Shown piece after piece: positions 45,747 to 57,519 of a stretch of DNA of 64,000 nucleotides. The notes under the pieces were generated by a model that saw only the letters and a list, made by a program, of their open reading frames with translations, was not told the origin of the DNA and did no database searches. Position 1 is the stretch's first letter; each line of letters begins with the position of its first letter. The position numbers and the translations under genes were made by a program. This DNA comes from Alopecurus myosuroides (lineage: Eukaryota > Streptophyta > Magnoliopsida > Poales > Poaceae): positions 135,512,682 through 135,576,681 of the forward strand of contig CM054062.1 in NCBI GenBank assembly GCA_028641055.1. The letters are read 5' to 3'.

Positions 45747-48700
45747 GACACTCTTGAGAAGCTTGGTATGGCCGAGAACACGCTGCTACCCAGCAAGACC
45801 ACTTTCCATGGCATTGTGCCAGGAGTCTCTTGCAACCCGATTGCCCGAGTATGGATAGATGTGCTATTCGGCACCAGGGAGAATTGCCGCACAGAGAGCC
45901 TGCAGTTCGAAGTGGTTGATCACAAGAGCCCCTACCATGCCCTACTCGGCAGGCCTGCTCTGAGAAAGTTCAGGGCCTCTACTCACACTGCATATCTGAA
46001 GATGAAGATCCCTGGTCCTAATGGCGTGATCACCATCTCTGGTGATTAGAAGAAGTCCATGGAGTGTGCTTCTGCTGGTTCTCAGCTGGCGGAGTCTATG
46101 GTGGTTGCTGCCGAGAAGAAGAAGATGTATGAGGTGGTGGCTATGGCGCAATCCGCTCAAGCTGGAGCGCCTGGCATGCCGAGTTCCCAGCACGGGACGG
46201 CGTTCCAGGCATCTCAGGAGACAAAGAAGATCTAGGTTGACCCTGAGTTTCCCGACCGAGTTGCCATCATTGGCTCCGGGTTGGGGGAGAAATAGGAAAG
46301 CGAGCTCATCCACTTCCTCCGTGAGAATCGGGACGTGTTTGCCTGGTCCAATGAAGATCTGCCAGGTGTCCCGAGGGAGTTGGTTGAGCACTCGCTACAT
46401 GTGCGTCCTGACGCCAAACCAGTAAAGCAGGCCATGCGCCGTTTCGGAGATGAGAGAATGAAAGCCATCGGTGATCAAATCACCAAGCTGCTGAGAAGCA
46501 ATTTCATCATGGAGGTGCTGCATCCGGATTGGCTAGCCAACCTGGTCATGGTTGAGAAGAAGAAAGAGGACCCCAAGGCCGCTACCGCATGGCGCATGTG
46601 CGTCGACTACACCGACTTGAACAAGGCCTACCCCAAGGATCCTTTTCCGCTACCTCGCATCGATCAGGTGATCGATTCCACTGCTGGTTGTGAACTGTTG
46701 TCTTTCATAGACGCCTACTCTGGTTTTCACCAGATAGCTCTCAACCCTGCTGATCAAATAAAGACTGCCTTCATTACCCCGTACGGGGCTTATTGCTATC
46801 GTGTCATGTGTTTCGGGTTGCGGAATGCGGGTGCCACTGATCAGAGATGCATGCAGAAATGCTTGCATGATCAACTCGGCAAGAATGTGCAGGTGTAACT
46901 AGATGACATTGTCATCAAAACGAATAAAACACATACTCTGCTTAGTGACCTTGAGGAAACTTTCGCTAACTTGCGCAAGTATAAGATGAAGCTGAACCCG
47001 AGTAAATGCACCTTTGGCGTCCCGGCTGGCAAGTTACTCGGCTTCTTGGTATCCAGTCGGGGCATTGAGGCCAATCCTTCAAAGATAAAAGCTATTGAGA
47101 GCATGTCTTTGCCGAGATCCCTAAAGGATGTGCAAAAATTCACTGGTTGCTTGGCATCTCTGGGCCGTTTCTTGGGCAGAATGGGCGAGAAGGCCCTGCC
47201 TCTGTATCAATTGATGAAGAAAAGCGACAAGTTCGTCTGGACACCACAAGCGGATGTGGCATTCAAAGAGCTAAAGGCAATGCTGGTAGCGCCCCCATCT
47301 TGGCTAGTCCGCTACCCAAGGAGCCAATGCTGCTATACATTGCCGCTACCAATCGAGTGGTAAGCGTGGTGATCGTGGTAGAGCGAGAAGAGGAAGGCAA
47401 AAGTGTGCAGAGGCCAGTATATTATCTCAGTGAGGTCTTATCCAGCTCCAAACAGAACTACCCGCACTACCAGAAGATGACTTACGGCGTGTATCTGGGC
47501 GCCAAGAAACGGAAGCACTATTTCCAAGAACACCCCATCACAGTGGTGAGCTCAGCTCCCATCTCGGATATCATGGGCAACAAGGAAGCGAGTGGCAGAG
47601 TAGCCAAGTGGGCAATCGAGCTGGCCGCGTAAGCTCCCGCGTATGCGAGAAGAGAAGCAATCAAGTATCAGATCCTGGCAGAATTTCTGGTGGATTGGGC
47701 TGAGGTGCAATATGAGCCTCCTACTCCAGTATCCAACTACTGGAAGATGCACTTTGATGGCTCCAAAATGAAGGAGGGCCTTGGTGCTGGCGTGGTGCTT
47801 ATGTCACCCAAGCGAGATCAACTCAAATACGTGCTGCAAATCCACTTCAAGGCATCCAACAATGTTGCAGAGTACGAGGCCGTGGTACACGGTTTGAAGG
47901 TAGCAAAGGAAGTTGGTGTGCAACGCATCGTATGCTATGGAGACTCGGATCTAGTTGTGCAGCAAGTTTCTAGCACTTGGGATGCTCTGGATGCCAACAT
48001 GGCGTCATACCGCTTCCTGGTCCAAACCATGACAGGATTCTTTGAAGGTTGCGAGTTCCAACACATTCACCGAGCAGATAATGAAGCAGCTGATGAGCTG
48101 TCCAAGTTGGGGTCTTCTCGGCAGTACATCCCAGCTGGGATTGCCTTGGAGCATTTGAGAAAGCCATCCATCAAGCCATCCCCCAACTCGGAGTCCATCT
48201 TCGTTCCTTCCCTGCCTGATGGAGAAGCAGTTCCAATGGAGATTGACTGGGAAGGTGCAAAAGGAGACCCGGGGACTGCCGTCTCCATCCCGGGGACTCG
48301 CGCCTGCAAACCGGGGACTGCCCCTTTCTACTCGGGGACTGCTCCTCCTTACCCGGGGACTGCCCCTCTCAGCTTGGGGACTGTCGCATTCCTTGAAGAA
48401 GTCCTTGCAAACCGTTCGGGGCTGCAGAGGGGCGATCCCAACCCAGAAAAAGACGCAGCGGTGGCTGTTCCGATGGAACTGGATGAATCAGCGTTTCCCG
48501 CACGGGAGACGCCGAGTTGGGCCATGCCCATCTTATCCTTTCTCAAGGACGGCACCCTACCAGATGATGAGGTTACCGCAAGGCAGATTCAGAGAAGATC
48601 CAAGGGCTACACCATCTTCAGAGAAGTGCTGCATAAAAGAAGTGCCACTGGCGTGTTGCAACGTTGTGTGGAACCAGAAGAACGAGAAGAGATTCTAATA

Positions 48701-49782
48701 GAAATACACCAAGGGGAATGCGGGCAGCACGCCTCTTCTCGGGCTCTAGTCAAGAAGGCTTTTTGGCATGGCTTCTTCTGGCTCGCTGCTTTGAAGCAAG
48801 CTGAAGATATCGTGAGAAAGTGCAACGGCTGCCAGAGATTCGCAAGCAAGATCCACATGCCTGCTTCCGAGTTGAAAACAATTCCCATCACTTGGCCATT
48901 TGCTGTTTGGTGTCTGGATATGGTCGGTCCTTTCAAACCGGCTAGAGGCAACATGACACACATCTTGGTCATGGTTGACAAATTCACCAAGTGGATTGAA
49001 GTGAAGCCTATTCGGAAGTGTGATGGAGCTAGTGTTGTGAGTTTCCTGAAGGATGTGATCCTGAGATACGGCTACCCGCACAGCATCATCACAGATAACG
49101 GCACTAACTTTGCTGAGGGAGCCATGGTGAGATTCTGCAGAGATAAGCACATCCGACTAGATGTCGCGTCTGTCGCGCACCCCGCATCCAATGGGCAGTG
49201 GAAAGAGCAAATGGCATGGTGCTTGCAGGCATAAAGCCAAGGCTGATTGAGCCGCTGCTGAAAACACCAGGGTGTTGGCTAGACGAGTCGCCAGCGGTGT
49301 TGTGGAGTCTAAGGACTACCCCTAACCGGTCAACCGGCTACACGCCATTCTTCTTGGTTTACGGGGCTGAGGCCGTGTTGCCAATCGACTTAGAGCATGA
49401 CTCCCCCCGAGTAACCCTCTACACTGAGGCGGAGGCGAGAGAAGCTTGGGAAGATGACGTTGATCTGCTAGAAGAAGCAAGAGAGCTTACTCTGTCACGT
49501 TCAGCTGTTTACCAGCAAAACCTGAGGCGTTATCATAGCCGAAAAGTAAACCCAAGGGTTTTCCGAGAAGGAGACATGGTCCTTAGGCTCGTGCAGCGCA
49601 CAGCCGGGATGCACAAGCTATCCCCTCCGTGGGAAGGGCCGTTCATTGTGAGCAAGGCTCTACACAATGATGCGTACTACCTTGTAGATGCGCAACCAAC
49701 ACAGAAGAACATGCCGGATAAAGCTGGGGAGGAATCCAAGCGCCCCTGGAATATAGCTCTACTTCGTCGCTTTCATTCATGA
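45747..49782 (+). pseudogene. pol of the Tat element (RT, RNase H, archaeal-type RNase H, integrase), multiply broken
   Basis: Reverse transcriptase motifs D-Y-T-D-L-N-K-A-Y-P-K-D, S-F-I-D-A-Y-S-G-F-H-Q-I and V-M-C-F-G-L-R-N-A-G are clear at 46600-46830. The catalytic Y-x-D-D has TAA (46896-46898) in place of its Tyr. Other stops are at 46047-46049, 46233-46235, 46293-46295 and 47630-47632. A frameshift falls in the C-run near 47290-47297. A second RNase H (F-D-G-S-K-M-K-E-G-L-G-A-G..D-S-D-L-V-V-Q-Q) spans about 47740-48110. Integrase shows H-Q-G-E-C-G-Q-H, C-N-G-C-Q, W-C-L-D-M and T-D-N-G-T-N-F; one missing base near 49196-49200 shifts frame just before its catalytic Glu, which is kept in the next frame (49198-49782). 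Seven stops across gag-pol rule out function in cis. Confidence 0.92.
48268..48388 (+). repeat. Six-copy 21-bp repeat carrying a polypurine-tract-like word
   Basis: GGGGACTG-type cores start at 48271, 48292, 48313, 48334, 48355 and 48376, exactly 21 bp apart, coding a seven-residue P-G-T-A-P-type repeat between the second RNase H and integrase. The core matches the sequence before the 3' LTR (TTCGGGGACTAA). Confidence 0.9.
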
Positions 49783-50454
49783 GCAAAAAGTGTGTATGTA
49801 CTCTCTTATCCGAGTTAAACTTCTACTCTGCAATCTGAAATTGAACTCGGGGACTGCCCTCATCCAAAATTGTTCTAAGTGTTTCTATCCTGCTGTATTT
49901 TTGTCTACTCGGTTGCTACGCTTAGAATTTCAAAAGCATACAAAGTAGTGTGTTTATACTCACCGGACACTCTGCGACTCTGCTGCTGTCCGCAAACCGG
50001 CTTCATGGCAAGCCAGAGAACAAGCCAAGGAGTCAATGAACACATGAAAAATTGCAAAGGGAAGGACGCATGTGGCAACCGAATAGAGTGTCTTTTACTG
50101 TTTGTTGTTAACTTTTTTCGGCTTTGTGGTGGGTAGCGTTACTATGAATGTTTCCAAGTGGCTAAGTATTTTAAACTCCAACTTTGAACTCTTGTGACTC
50201 GAATACCAAAAAAGCAACAAGTTGCAGGTAAGAGCTGGGATAAAAAGGAAGAGTGGATGAAAAATGCAACTCGGGGACTCGCATGATAACGCAACCCGGC
50301 ATCGAGCCAAAGCTGCTCAAATTACTAAGTATAAAACTTCAAGTGGAATAAAAACTGAGTAGCAACAAGAAGAGGAATTGTTTGATACATCTGCACCCGG
50401 CATTCCGGGGATCTGATAAAAAGTTTTTCGAGGCATAAGTGTTGCAGGAAAGAA
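49783..50454. other. Tail-to-tail spacer between sense integrase and antisense gene
   Basis: This is the non-coding 3' region shared by the convergent sense and antisense units. It contains two more CTCGGGGACT words (about 49848-49858 and 50271-50281) and AT-rich stretches that could hold 3' ends for both transcripts. No open frame is supported. Confidence 0.5.
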
Positions 50455-53400
50455 CTAGTTTGATGTAGCGGTGTTTTCCATGTTGGCGTCGGCAGCGTGC
50501 GCTTCTGGGTTGGCGGCAACTTGATCGGAGGTGGCGGTGGCCACCGAGATGGGGTCGGACTGGGCGCGGAGTAGCGCCGCGTCACCGAGTGCCGTCCCGG
50601 AAGATGAGCCCATCTCGGGAGTCGCACCCTGGGTGGCATCATGGCTCTCACCTTCTTCGTCGTTACCCGCGGTGGCCTTGCCTTTCCCCTTCTCGGGGCT
50701 TGTCTCTTCAAAACAGCCCAAGTCCTCCGACTCGGTCTCCTCGTCATCATCTTCGTCCTCATCATCACCTTCCGCGTCCGTGTCAGGCTCGGTGAGGCCT
50801 TCGACGAAGCGCGCGGTGTCCGCGTAGGAGGCGATCTCATATGCGACTGCCTGGCGGCGAGTCACACACTCGGGATCCTTCTCCCACTTGGAATCCTGGC
50901 GCATCTCGAGGATGGTGTTGAGATTGAGATTCTCATACCAGCTGCAAATGAAGAGCAGGATCATGTCGGCGCCTGCCCGAGCTCCGGATGCGCGCCATTT
51001 CTTCAACTCGGCTTTGACACTGTTGAGCTTCTCGGCGAGCGCGCGGATGGTCCTTGGCAAAGGTTCTTGGGGCCAGAACAGCGCATGCAGCTTGAAGGCC
51101 GTGGATGCCAAATCAGTGCCCAAGCCCCTCAGACGCTGAACCTGCCCCTGCAGATTTGTGAAGCTATCTTCAATTGAAGCCTTGGTGTCCATCGGCAGTC
51201 CCTTCTCGGATCGAAGTTCTTGTGCCTTAGACAGGGCAAGCTTGCTAGCCGAGCAGAGATCGGGGAAGATTTCTGAAAATGCTATCAGAAAGGATTAGAA
51301 ATAGAGGCAGAGAAGAGATAAAAATCAAGTCACAAAGAGGAAGAAGGAAACAGGAAGGCGCAGAGGAGCGAGAACTTACTGTTCAGGTCGCAGAGTAGCG
51401 ATTGCAGCTTCCTCTTCCACGACTCCTCGTCAGCAATGTGCTTCTCTTCAACCCTGCGGAACTCGGCCAGTTGGCCCATGAGGTCCACATTGCTCTTCTT
51501 TAGCGTCTCGTTCTCCAACTCGAGGGCCCGCTGCGTGGCTTTGAAGGTTGCCTCCATCTTGTCCTTCTCAGCAGTCAGATCTAGGGCGTCCTGGAGTGCA
51601 GATTTCAGTTTGACTTGCAGCGGTTCCATCTCGGTGAGATGTCTACTCTTGAACTCCACCTCCAGGTCCGCAATCTGCTGCTTCAACTCGGCAGGCTTCA
51701 GACAGTCAAGATGCTCCTCGCGGAACTTCTTGTACTCTTCTGCAGACAGAAGCGGTACAGTAAGCAGGGTAGCCACAAGGAAGGAGTAAAATAACCAAGA
51801 AAACGGCAACTCACCTTCCAGTTCCTTAATTTTGCTCTCAGCGGATTCGACGAAGACATGGCAGTGTTTGTGCTCATCCGTCAGCGTCTCAAGTTTGCCT
51901 GCAGAGTAGAGGGAGTTAGAGCAAAGAGCACATGCGGGCGTAAACAAAAAACGCATTAACCGAATAGCTAGAAGGTTACTCTCGAGTGCTGAAATCTGGA
52001 GAGCACGATCCAGGGCTGCCTTCTCCGTTTCAGCGTCGGTCTTGCGCTCCGCTTCCAGGGCCTCGAGGCGCCTCTTGGCAATGGAGTGGTTCCAGAGCAG
52101 ACGCCGGTAGAGGGTTGTCCTCTTCAAGAGGCTATTCTGAGAAGGAGAAAGAAAAGGCGTTAGACATGGTTTTGAAGATTTGGCCCGAGAAGACGGCAAC
52201 TCGGTTGAGTACCCGTCTACTCGGCCCGAATCTTGGGGACTGGATGGTGGTTAAGGAGAAGGAGAAGAGTAGAAGAAGAAGGAAAGCGCAACTCGGATCA
52301 GGCGAACACAACTTACAGCATAGGTTTGCTCGAGGTCATCTGCAGCTTTGCGGTGGACGAACAGTTTCGCGGCCAGCGTGCTGGTGGCGGACGAGATAGT
52401 CATTGGATTGTAGCCAATGTCCGCCTTGTTCCAGTCGGTGCGCCAATGGTCCAGCGGGCCCAAGGTCATGCCATCCCAGGTTGGGTTGCCAAGGAAATCG
52501 CTCTCCCATACCCCGTCGATGAAGCCTGCCTGGTCGATTATCTGCTCGAGCCCTGCGGACTGCACCTCAGTCTCTTGGGCCTCGCGCGAAAATATCGAGA
52601 GGGCCTTCTTCTTCTTTTCCGACAACTTGGCATCCACAGCTGTGGCCTGCTTGCCCTTTGTAAGCGCGGCTTTCTTCTCGCCCGCGGTCAGTTTGATGCC
52701 ATATTGCTGGGCCGTCCACACCATGTAGGGCAGGTAGCCAGGTGGATCTTGAGCGCTTGATCCTGCGCCTAAGCCAGCGGAACCGCCAGAAGCACCCGCG
52801 CCAGCAGAACTGCCAGAAGCACCAATGGTAAGCTGCCCAGCTTTCACGGCAGGCTTCGCGGGTAGTTTAGGCGGCGGCATCTTGGCAGAATCCAGCGCAG
52901 CGTTGCGCGGTGGGTTCTTCCGGACTGCGGCGTCTGGCTGAGTAGCCTGCTTCTCGGCAGCACCGGTCTTCTCGGTGTCTTGCTGGGCTGGAGGGTTTGC
53001 CAGGGTCTTGGTCCTCTTCGCTGGAGGGCTGGAGGAGGTAGGTGGAGCAGCCTGCTGGGTAGGCGGCACAGAGGGCTGGTTACCCGGCGCAGCGTCCGGC
53101 TGCGCGTGGCTCTGCGGGTTCTGCTCCACCGCAAGTGTCTCAACCCGCTGCTCGGCAGCGGGATCTGTTTGTACGTCTTCTTGTTCGTCTACCCGCGGCT
53201 GGGCCGCGGGGTCATCTCGGTCAGCAGCATCAGTGACCTGCTGCTCCTGAGTCTCTTCCCGCTGCTCAAGAGCGGCATGATCCTGGTGCTCGGCGTCCTG
53301 TTCGGCGTTCTCCCCAGCTGAAGCAGCGGGGGGAGAAGGGGGTCTCTCCTCGTGAGCAACATCCTGCGCCTGTTGTTCCGCGCGAGCCGGCTGCTCCGCC

Positions 53401-55465
53401 TCCATATCCTCGACACCAGCGCCCGTATCCGCGGCGTTGGTGCCTTCGTCTTCTTCTTTCACGGGTGAGGGCGCACGCGGCTTATCCCGCGCCGCGGTCT
53501 CGTCCTCGTCAGAAAGGTCGATGAGCTCGTCGATGTCAATGGCGGATCCCTTCTTGGATTTGGTGGGAGCGGCAGCAGCATCAGCGTCCAAGGGGGCGCT
53601 GAAGAGAAAAAGGGATTCAGGAAAAGAAGGGAGAAAGAAGAAACCGAGAAGCAGCAGTGGAATAAGGGATTCAGGAAAAACAGCAACATCAGATTACAAC
53701 TTGGAAGAAAATCACTTACCCTGCACGAGAAGGGGGTGGTCGTCTCCCAGAGACCAGCTTGGTCTTCTTCTCGCCCTTCCTGGCCTTCTTGGTGGTGGGC
53801 TCTTGGGCACCGCTACCCGCCCTCTTCCGAGTGGTGGGAGCAGCAACCGCAACCGGATCCACGTTGAGGACGTCCTCGTCCTCTTCGTCAACATCAGCGT
53901 CATCTGCAGAGTAGAGGAGAAGAAAAAATTGAGAAGCGGAAAGAAAAGATGGGTTGCGCTACCCGCGACTAGAGAGGCGAACTCGGTCACCTTCTTCTTC
54001 GTCCTCGGACCAATCCCGAATGGACGTATCGACGGAGCGCTTACCCTGCTGCACGGCGTGAGGGATACAGAGGGTATCCGCAGTGTCGTACGAGACCTCG
54101 TCATCCTCTTTTCGATCTTCGCTCCAGTTGGCCTCGAAGCGCTCCTCGCTCTCAGTGAGCTGGCGAGAAAGGCGCTGGAAATATAAGCAAGCAACACGAA
54201 TCAGCTGAGAAGTATAAGGCATTCTACCCGGCATGGCGTGCAAACACAAAGCACATGATGCCTAACAGATATTAGCAAGTGCCCTACTCGACATGGCGTG
54301 CAAACACAAAGCACACGAAGCCTAACAGACATTAGCAAGTGCCCTACTCGACATGGCGTGCAAACACAAAGCACACGAAGCCTAACAGACACTAGCAAGT
54401 ACCCTAATCGACATGGCGTGCAAACACAAAGCATATGAAGCCTAAGGAATACTGCTAAGTGTCCTACTCGGCACAGAGTATGAATACTAAGCATACCTAG
54501 CTAGAAGGCTATCTACTCGGTGTCACTATGCAGGAAACGAGATGTGAAGTACTGACCCGCTTAATTGGCTTCGTGCGGCTGTACAGCACGAAGCCGTACT
54601 GCCAGTTGTCAGTGAGGCCGGTGCTCATGATGGAGCGCGCCCAGACGGCCACATCCGCGTTTCTGAGCTCGAATGTGGTTGTCCGGGTGCAATCTCTATT
54701 GCCGCCCATGTAGCACATGAGGTGCGCACGGCGCTGCAGCGGGAGCACTCGCCTGGAAATCCAGTAGGCGATGGGGTCGTCATTCTTGAGCCCCAATTCC
54801 TTCAGCTGGGCGAGGCGTGTGTTGACCTGCTTGATGTCGCCTTCTAGCGGAGGCTTGTACCCCCAATTCTGCCCAGTAGGAGCCGTGTTGGTCCACCTGG
54901 GGAGATTGATCTGGTCCACGGGGGGCACTCCTTCCTTGGCAGAGATGTTCTTCACGTAGAAGAAGGATCTCTGCCATTTGCGCACGGAGTCGAGGCCCTT
55001 GACGCGCGGATGGTTGGTCCCGCTGCGCTGCACCATCATAGCGCTGCCGGTCTCGGTCATGCCACGGCTGCTTTCCGTGCTACCCGGCTTGGACACGCTC
55101 TGCTTCCTAAAGAAGAAGTAACGCGCCCAGGTCATCGGCGTGGGCCGCACGCCCAAGAACGCCTCGCACACCACGGCGTGGTATGCGAGCATCACCATGG
55201 CGTTCGGCGGCAGGTGGTGCGGCTGGATCCCGAAGTGATTGAGGAAGGAGCGGAAGAAATCCGACACGGGTAGCCCGAATCCCCGCGCGAAGTGCGCGAG
55301 GAACACCACGTGCTCGCCCGCCTCCGGGGTGGGGACGAGCTTGCCGTCGGGATGCCGGCAGGGGACGCCGGGAGGAACGCGCCTGGTGTTCACCAGCCAC
55401 TGGCAGTCCTCTGCCGTGACCTCGGATCCAGCCCATCCGGCGCGGGCGTCATCATCGCGGGCCAT
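50455..55465 (-). CDS. Antisense 8-exon gene of the Tat element, putative gypsy-type transposon protein, 1325 residues
   Basis: Predicted exons (minus strand): 55465-54557, 54174-53991, 53903-53720, 53598-52317, 52136-51980, 51898-51815, 51739-51380 and 51272-50455. All seven introns are GT-AG (donors GTCAGT, GTGACC, GTAAGT, GTAAGT, GTAACC, GTGAGT, GTAAGT). Exon lengths sum to 3978 nt, an exact codon multiple with no internal stop. Exon 1 (residues 1-303) resembles the plant domain called putative gypsy-type transposon (Transposase_28): G-L-P-V-S-D-F-F-R-S-F-L, an H-x-L-P-P-N-A region and W-Q-R-S-F-F-Y-V-K. Then come an acidic stretch, basic NLS-like clusters (R-K-R, K-K-A-R-K-G-E-K-K), an I-D-L-S-D-E-D-E motif, a Gln/Ala/Pro-rich region, a charged coiled coil (about 855-1053) and an acidic C-terminus. 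It is likely nuclear; function unknown. Introns 5 and 6 are multiples of three without stops, so they could be retained. Confidence 0.82.
54232..54480. repeat. 60-bp tandem repeat in intron 1 of the antisense gene
   Basis: About four units of exactly 60 bp begin CATGGCGTGCAAACACAAAGC (near 54232, 54292, 54352, 54412), the last one diverged. The unit is a multiple of three, so the minus strand stays open (54494-54201) as a Cys/Leu/Val-rich repeat. That reading is unlikely to be coding because clean splice sites bracket the array. Confidence 0.92.
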
Positions 55466-55649
55466 GGAGAAGGAGAGGAAATTGGATGGAGATTTGGTGG
55501 GAATTGGTGGAAAGAGCTAGCCTTTCGGCGTCGCGAGAGCTCGGCGCTGCAGTAAGATGCACGGCGGCGAAGAGCTCGGTGGCGGCGGAGATGTGAAGGG
55601 GCAGGGAGAGAATGAAGGCAGGAAGAGGAGAAAGGAGTTACCGAGGGGG

Positions 55650-55657
55650 TATTTATA
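55650..55657 (-). promoter_or_regulatory. TATA box for the antisense gene
   Basis: On the minus strand TATAAATA lies within the palindrome GGTATAAATACC, about 185 bp before the ATG at 55465. It is in the unique region, outside the LTR, so the antisense gene probably has its own promoter. The expected start is about 30 bp downstream (near 55620). Confidence 0.7.
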
Positions 55658-56171
55658 CCTCCCCTCGGGTTGCCGTTACAGTCGAGGTCAGTGGGATCAG
55701 TCGTGGCGGAAATCGTGCGACGTGGGGTGTGTGGGCTAGTTAGAAACGCACACAGTGCAGGAGGCGCGCGTAACGTCCGCAATTGATCTCACGACGCGAT
55801 CGTGGGTAATTACTGCACTTGATGGGACCTAACGGGCCAGTGGGCCCAGGTCGCAGTGATGGGCGCGTGGCCTGTCATATCCCGGGCACCGAGGCGTCGG
55901 GGGTACGGGAACGTGACACGTGCCCAGTTGTAATGCGGAAAGGCGGATTTAGTCTGCCACGCCCAGATTCTCTCCAGAAATTCCGCAAAGTCCTTTTACT
56001 CGGCGACAGAGAAGAGAAAAGGCCCTATTCGGAAAAGAAGAAACTCGAGACAGAATTAAGGGCTACTCGGAGGTTCTACTCAGCAACCTAAGGCTCAAAG
56101 GCAAGATTGGTTTTTAAGCTGGCAGAGCCCAGTGAACAAGTTGGTAGGACTCTACCAGCTTCGGGGACTAA
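55658..56171. other. Antisense promoter region and sense polypurine tract of the Tat element
   Basis: This unique sequence lies between the antisense TATA box and the 3' LTR. It ends in GCTTCGGGGACTAA, the polypurine tract position before the LTR. No sense gene is seen; an open plus-strand frame at 55819-56091 has no motifs. Confidence 0.6.
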
Positions 56172-56999
56172 TGTCGGGGGGTTACCCCCGAGTAGGGTAA
56201 AGGCAAATGCAAAGGGCAAGATCAGAAGAGATGTTTGGCAGAGTAGCTGGCTACCCGATACTCGCTACCCGGTCGACTGCTATTCGGCCGTACACACTGA
56301 TGGCCAGGAGGAAGAATCAAGGAAGTTATTCTCCTCCGAGTAGAGGAAGTGGTCCGAGTAGAAATGGCGGTCTCCTACTCGGGCCAGAAGTCAAAGGAGT
56401 CGTTCTGACACAGGATCCCGCGTATCCTGGGTCCGTACTGCGGCACTGTTCATCTGCAGAGCGCGTGCTTATCCGCGCCAGGGTGTCAGCAGGGCGTCGC
56501 AGGTTAGGGGGGCCTACCCCGTGACAGTGTCAGTGATAACAGATCAGCTTCTTGGTTTTGCACAACGACTTTACACATGAAGACAAGCTAGGAAGCCAAA
56601 GTGGTCAGCGGGAAGCTGGAAGTGTACAATGTGCACACTATGTCGACATCTTGACTGTATCCGGCTGGGCACCAGTATATAAGGTGCCCTGCCTCCTCCT
56701 GCACGAGGGACGACACAACTAAGGGTGACAGTTGCCTAGAGAGAAGAGTGGCTACTCGGTTGTAAGCATCACTTGTACTGTGGCTACTCGGTGAGACACG
56801 AATATAAAGAGATAAAGGCAGGAGTAGGGGTTTTACCTCCACACGAGGGCCCTGAACCTGGGTAGATCTTGTTGTTTGCAGTACTAGCTTCATACTCACG
56901 CGGCTACTCGCTGCGTGATCCCTCCCCGAGCGCCTCCAGCGTCCATCGTCCCCACATCTTTAGCCATCCTATGGCATCTGCCGTGACACCACCACGACA
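56172..56999 (+). repeat. 3' LTR of the Tat element
   Basis: This 828-bp copy matches 42008-42836 from TGTCGGGGGG to CCACGACA. I count 15 substitutions and one single-base length difference in a G-run. The TATA box recurs near 56675-56683. Confidence 0.95.
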
Positions 57000-57519
57000 C
57001 CAGTGTGAATCCACAAAAAGTTTGGTAAAACCTATTTTAACCAGACAAATTCTTGTATTGCAAAACAGATGGTTATCAATAATAAAAATAGGCATGGGCA
57101 TAAGGTTTCACCAGCAGCAGTGCATTAGTAGTATTGGATATATAAGATAAAGTTAACGCATTTTAGTATAATTAATACATATGCTATTTAGTTGTGTGTA
57201 GGCAATGCATCCGTAGTCCACTATGCCGTCGATAACGGGTGAGCATACAGTAATTCGTCCAACCTTGGCCATGTATTCCCTCTGTCTCTCAAGGTTGCCT
57301 CGGTTTTTAGTTCTATAAAGAAAGACGAAAGCATTAATCATGGTGATATCATTGTTAGTTCCCTATAGATCTGCTTCCAGCAATCTTACTGATCCTCCTA
57401 TGACAGACGTTCCCGGTCAACCTTTCACTTCACTCTCACTATACCTTTACCTTGATCACTCTTCGGGGTCTTGGGTACATGACAAGTACTAGGAGATAGA
57501 AACAGATAATATAACACAC
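57000..57519. other. Continuation of the sequence interrupted by the Tat element; unassigned
   Basis: Across the insertion, 42007 continues directly at 57005 after one TSD copy. No gene or defined element end was found here. Confidence 0.35.

Larger units (their letters stand above)
42008..56999 (+). mobile_element. Complete Tat-lineage Ty3/gypsy retrotransposon with an antisense gene
   Basis: Direct LTRs (42008-42836 and 56172-56999) with TG...CA ends are flanked by TSD ccagt (42003-42007 and 57000-57004). The 14,992-bp element carries plus-strand gag, protease, reverse transcriptase, RNase H, a second archaeal-type RNase H and integrase. The second RNase H is diagnostic of the Tat lineage. 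A 5-kb region between integrase and the 3' LTR holds a minus-strand spliced gene. LTRs differ at 15 sites plus one indel over 828 bp by eye (about 1.8%), suggesting insertion about 0.7 million years ago at the usual grass rate. Confidence 0.96.

Noticed and set aside
48268..48388. CRISPR-like regularly spaced repeat
   Set aside because: The 21-bp period is in-frame coding sequence in a plant retrotransposon, with no spacers of unique sequence.
54201..54494. Cys/Val/Leu-rich 97-codon minus-strand repeat frame
   Set aside because: It is a by-product of the 60-bp tandem array inside a well-supported intron.
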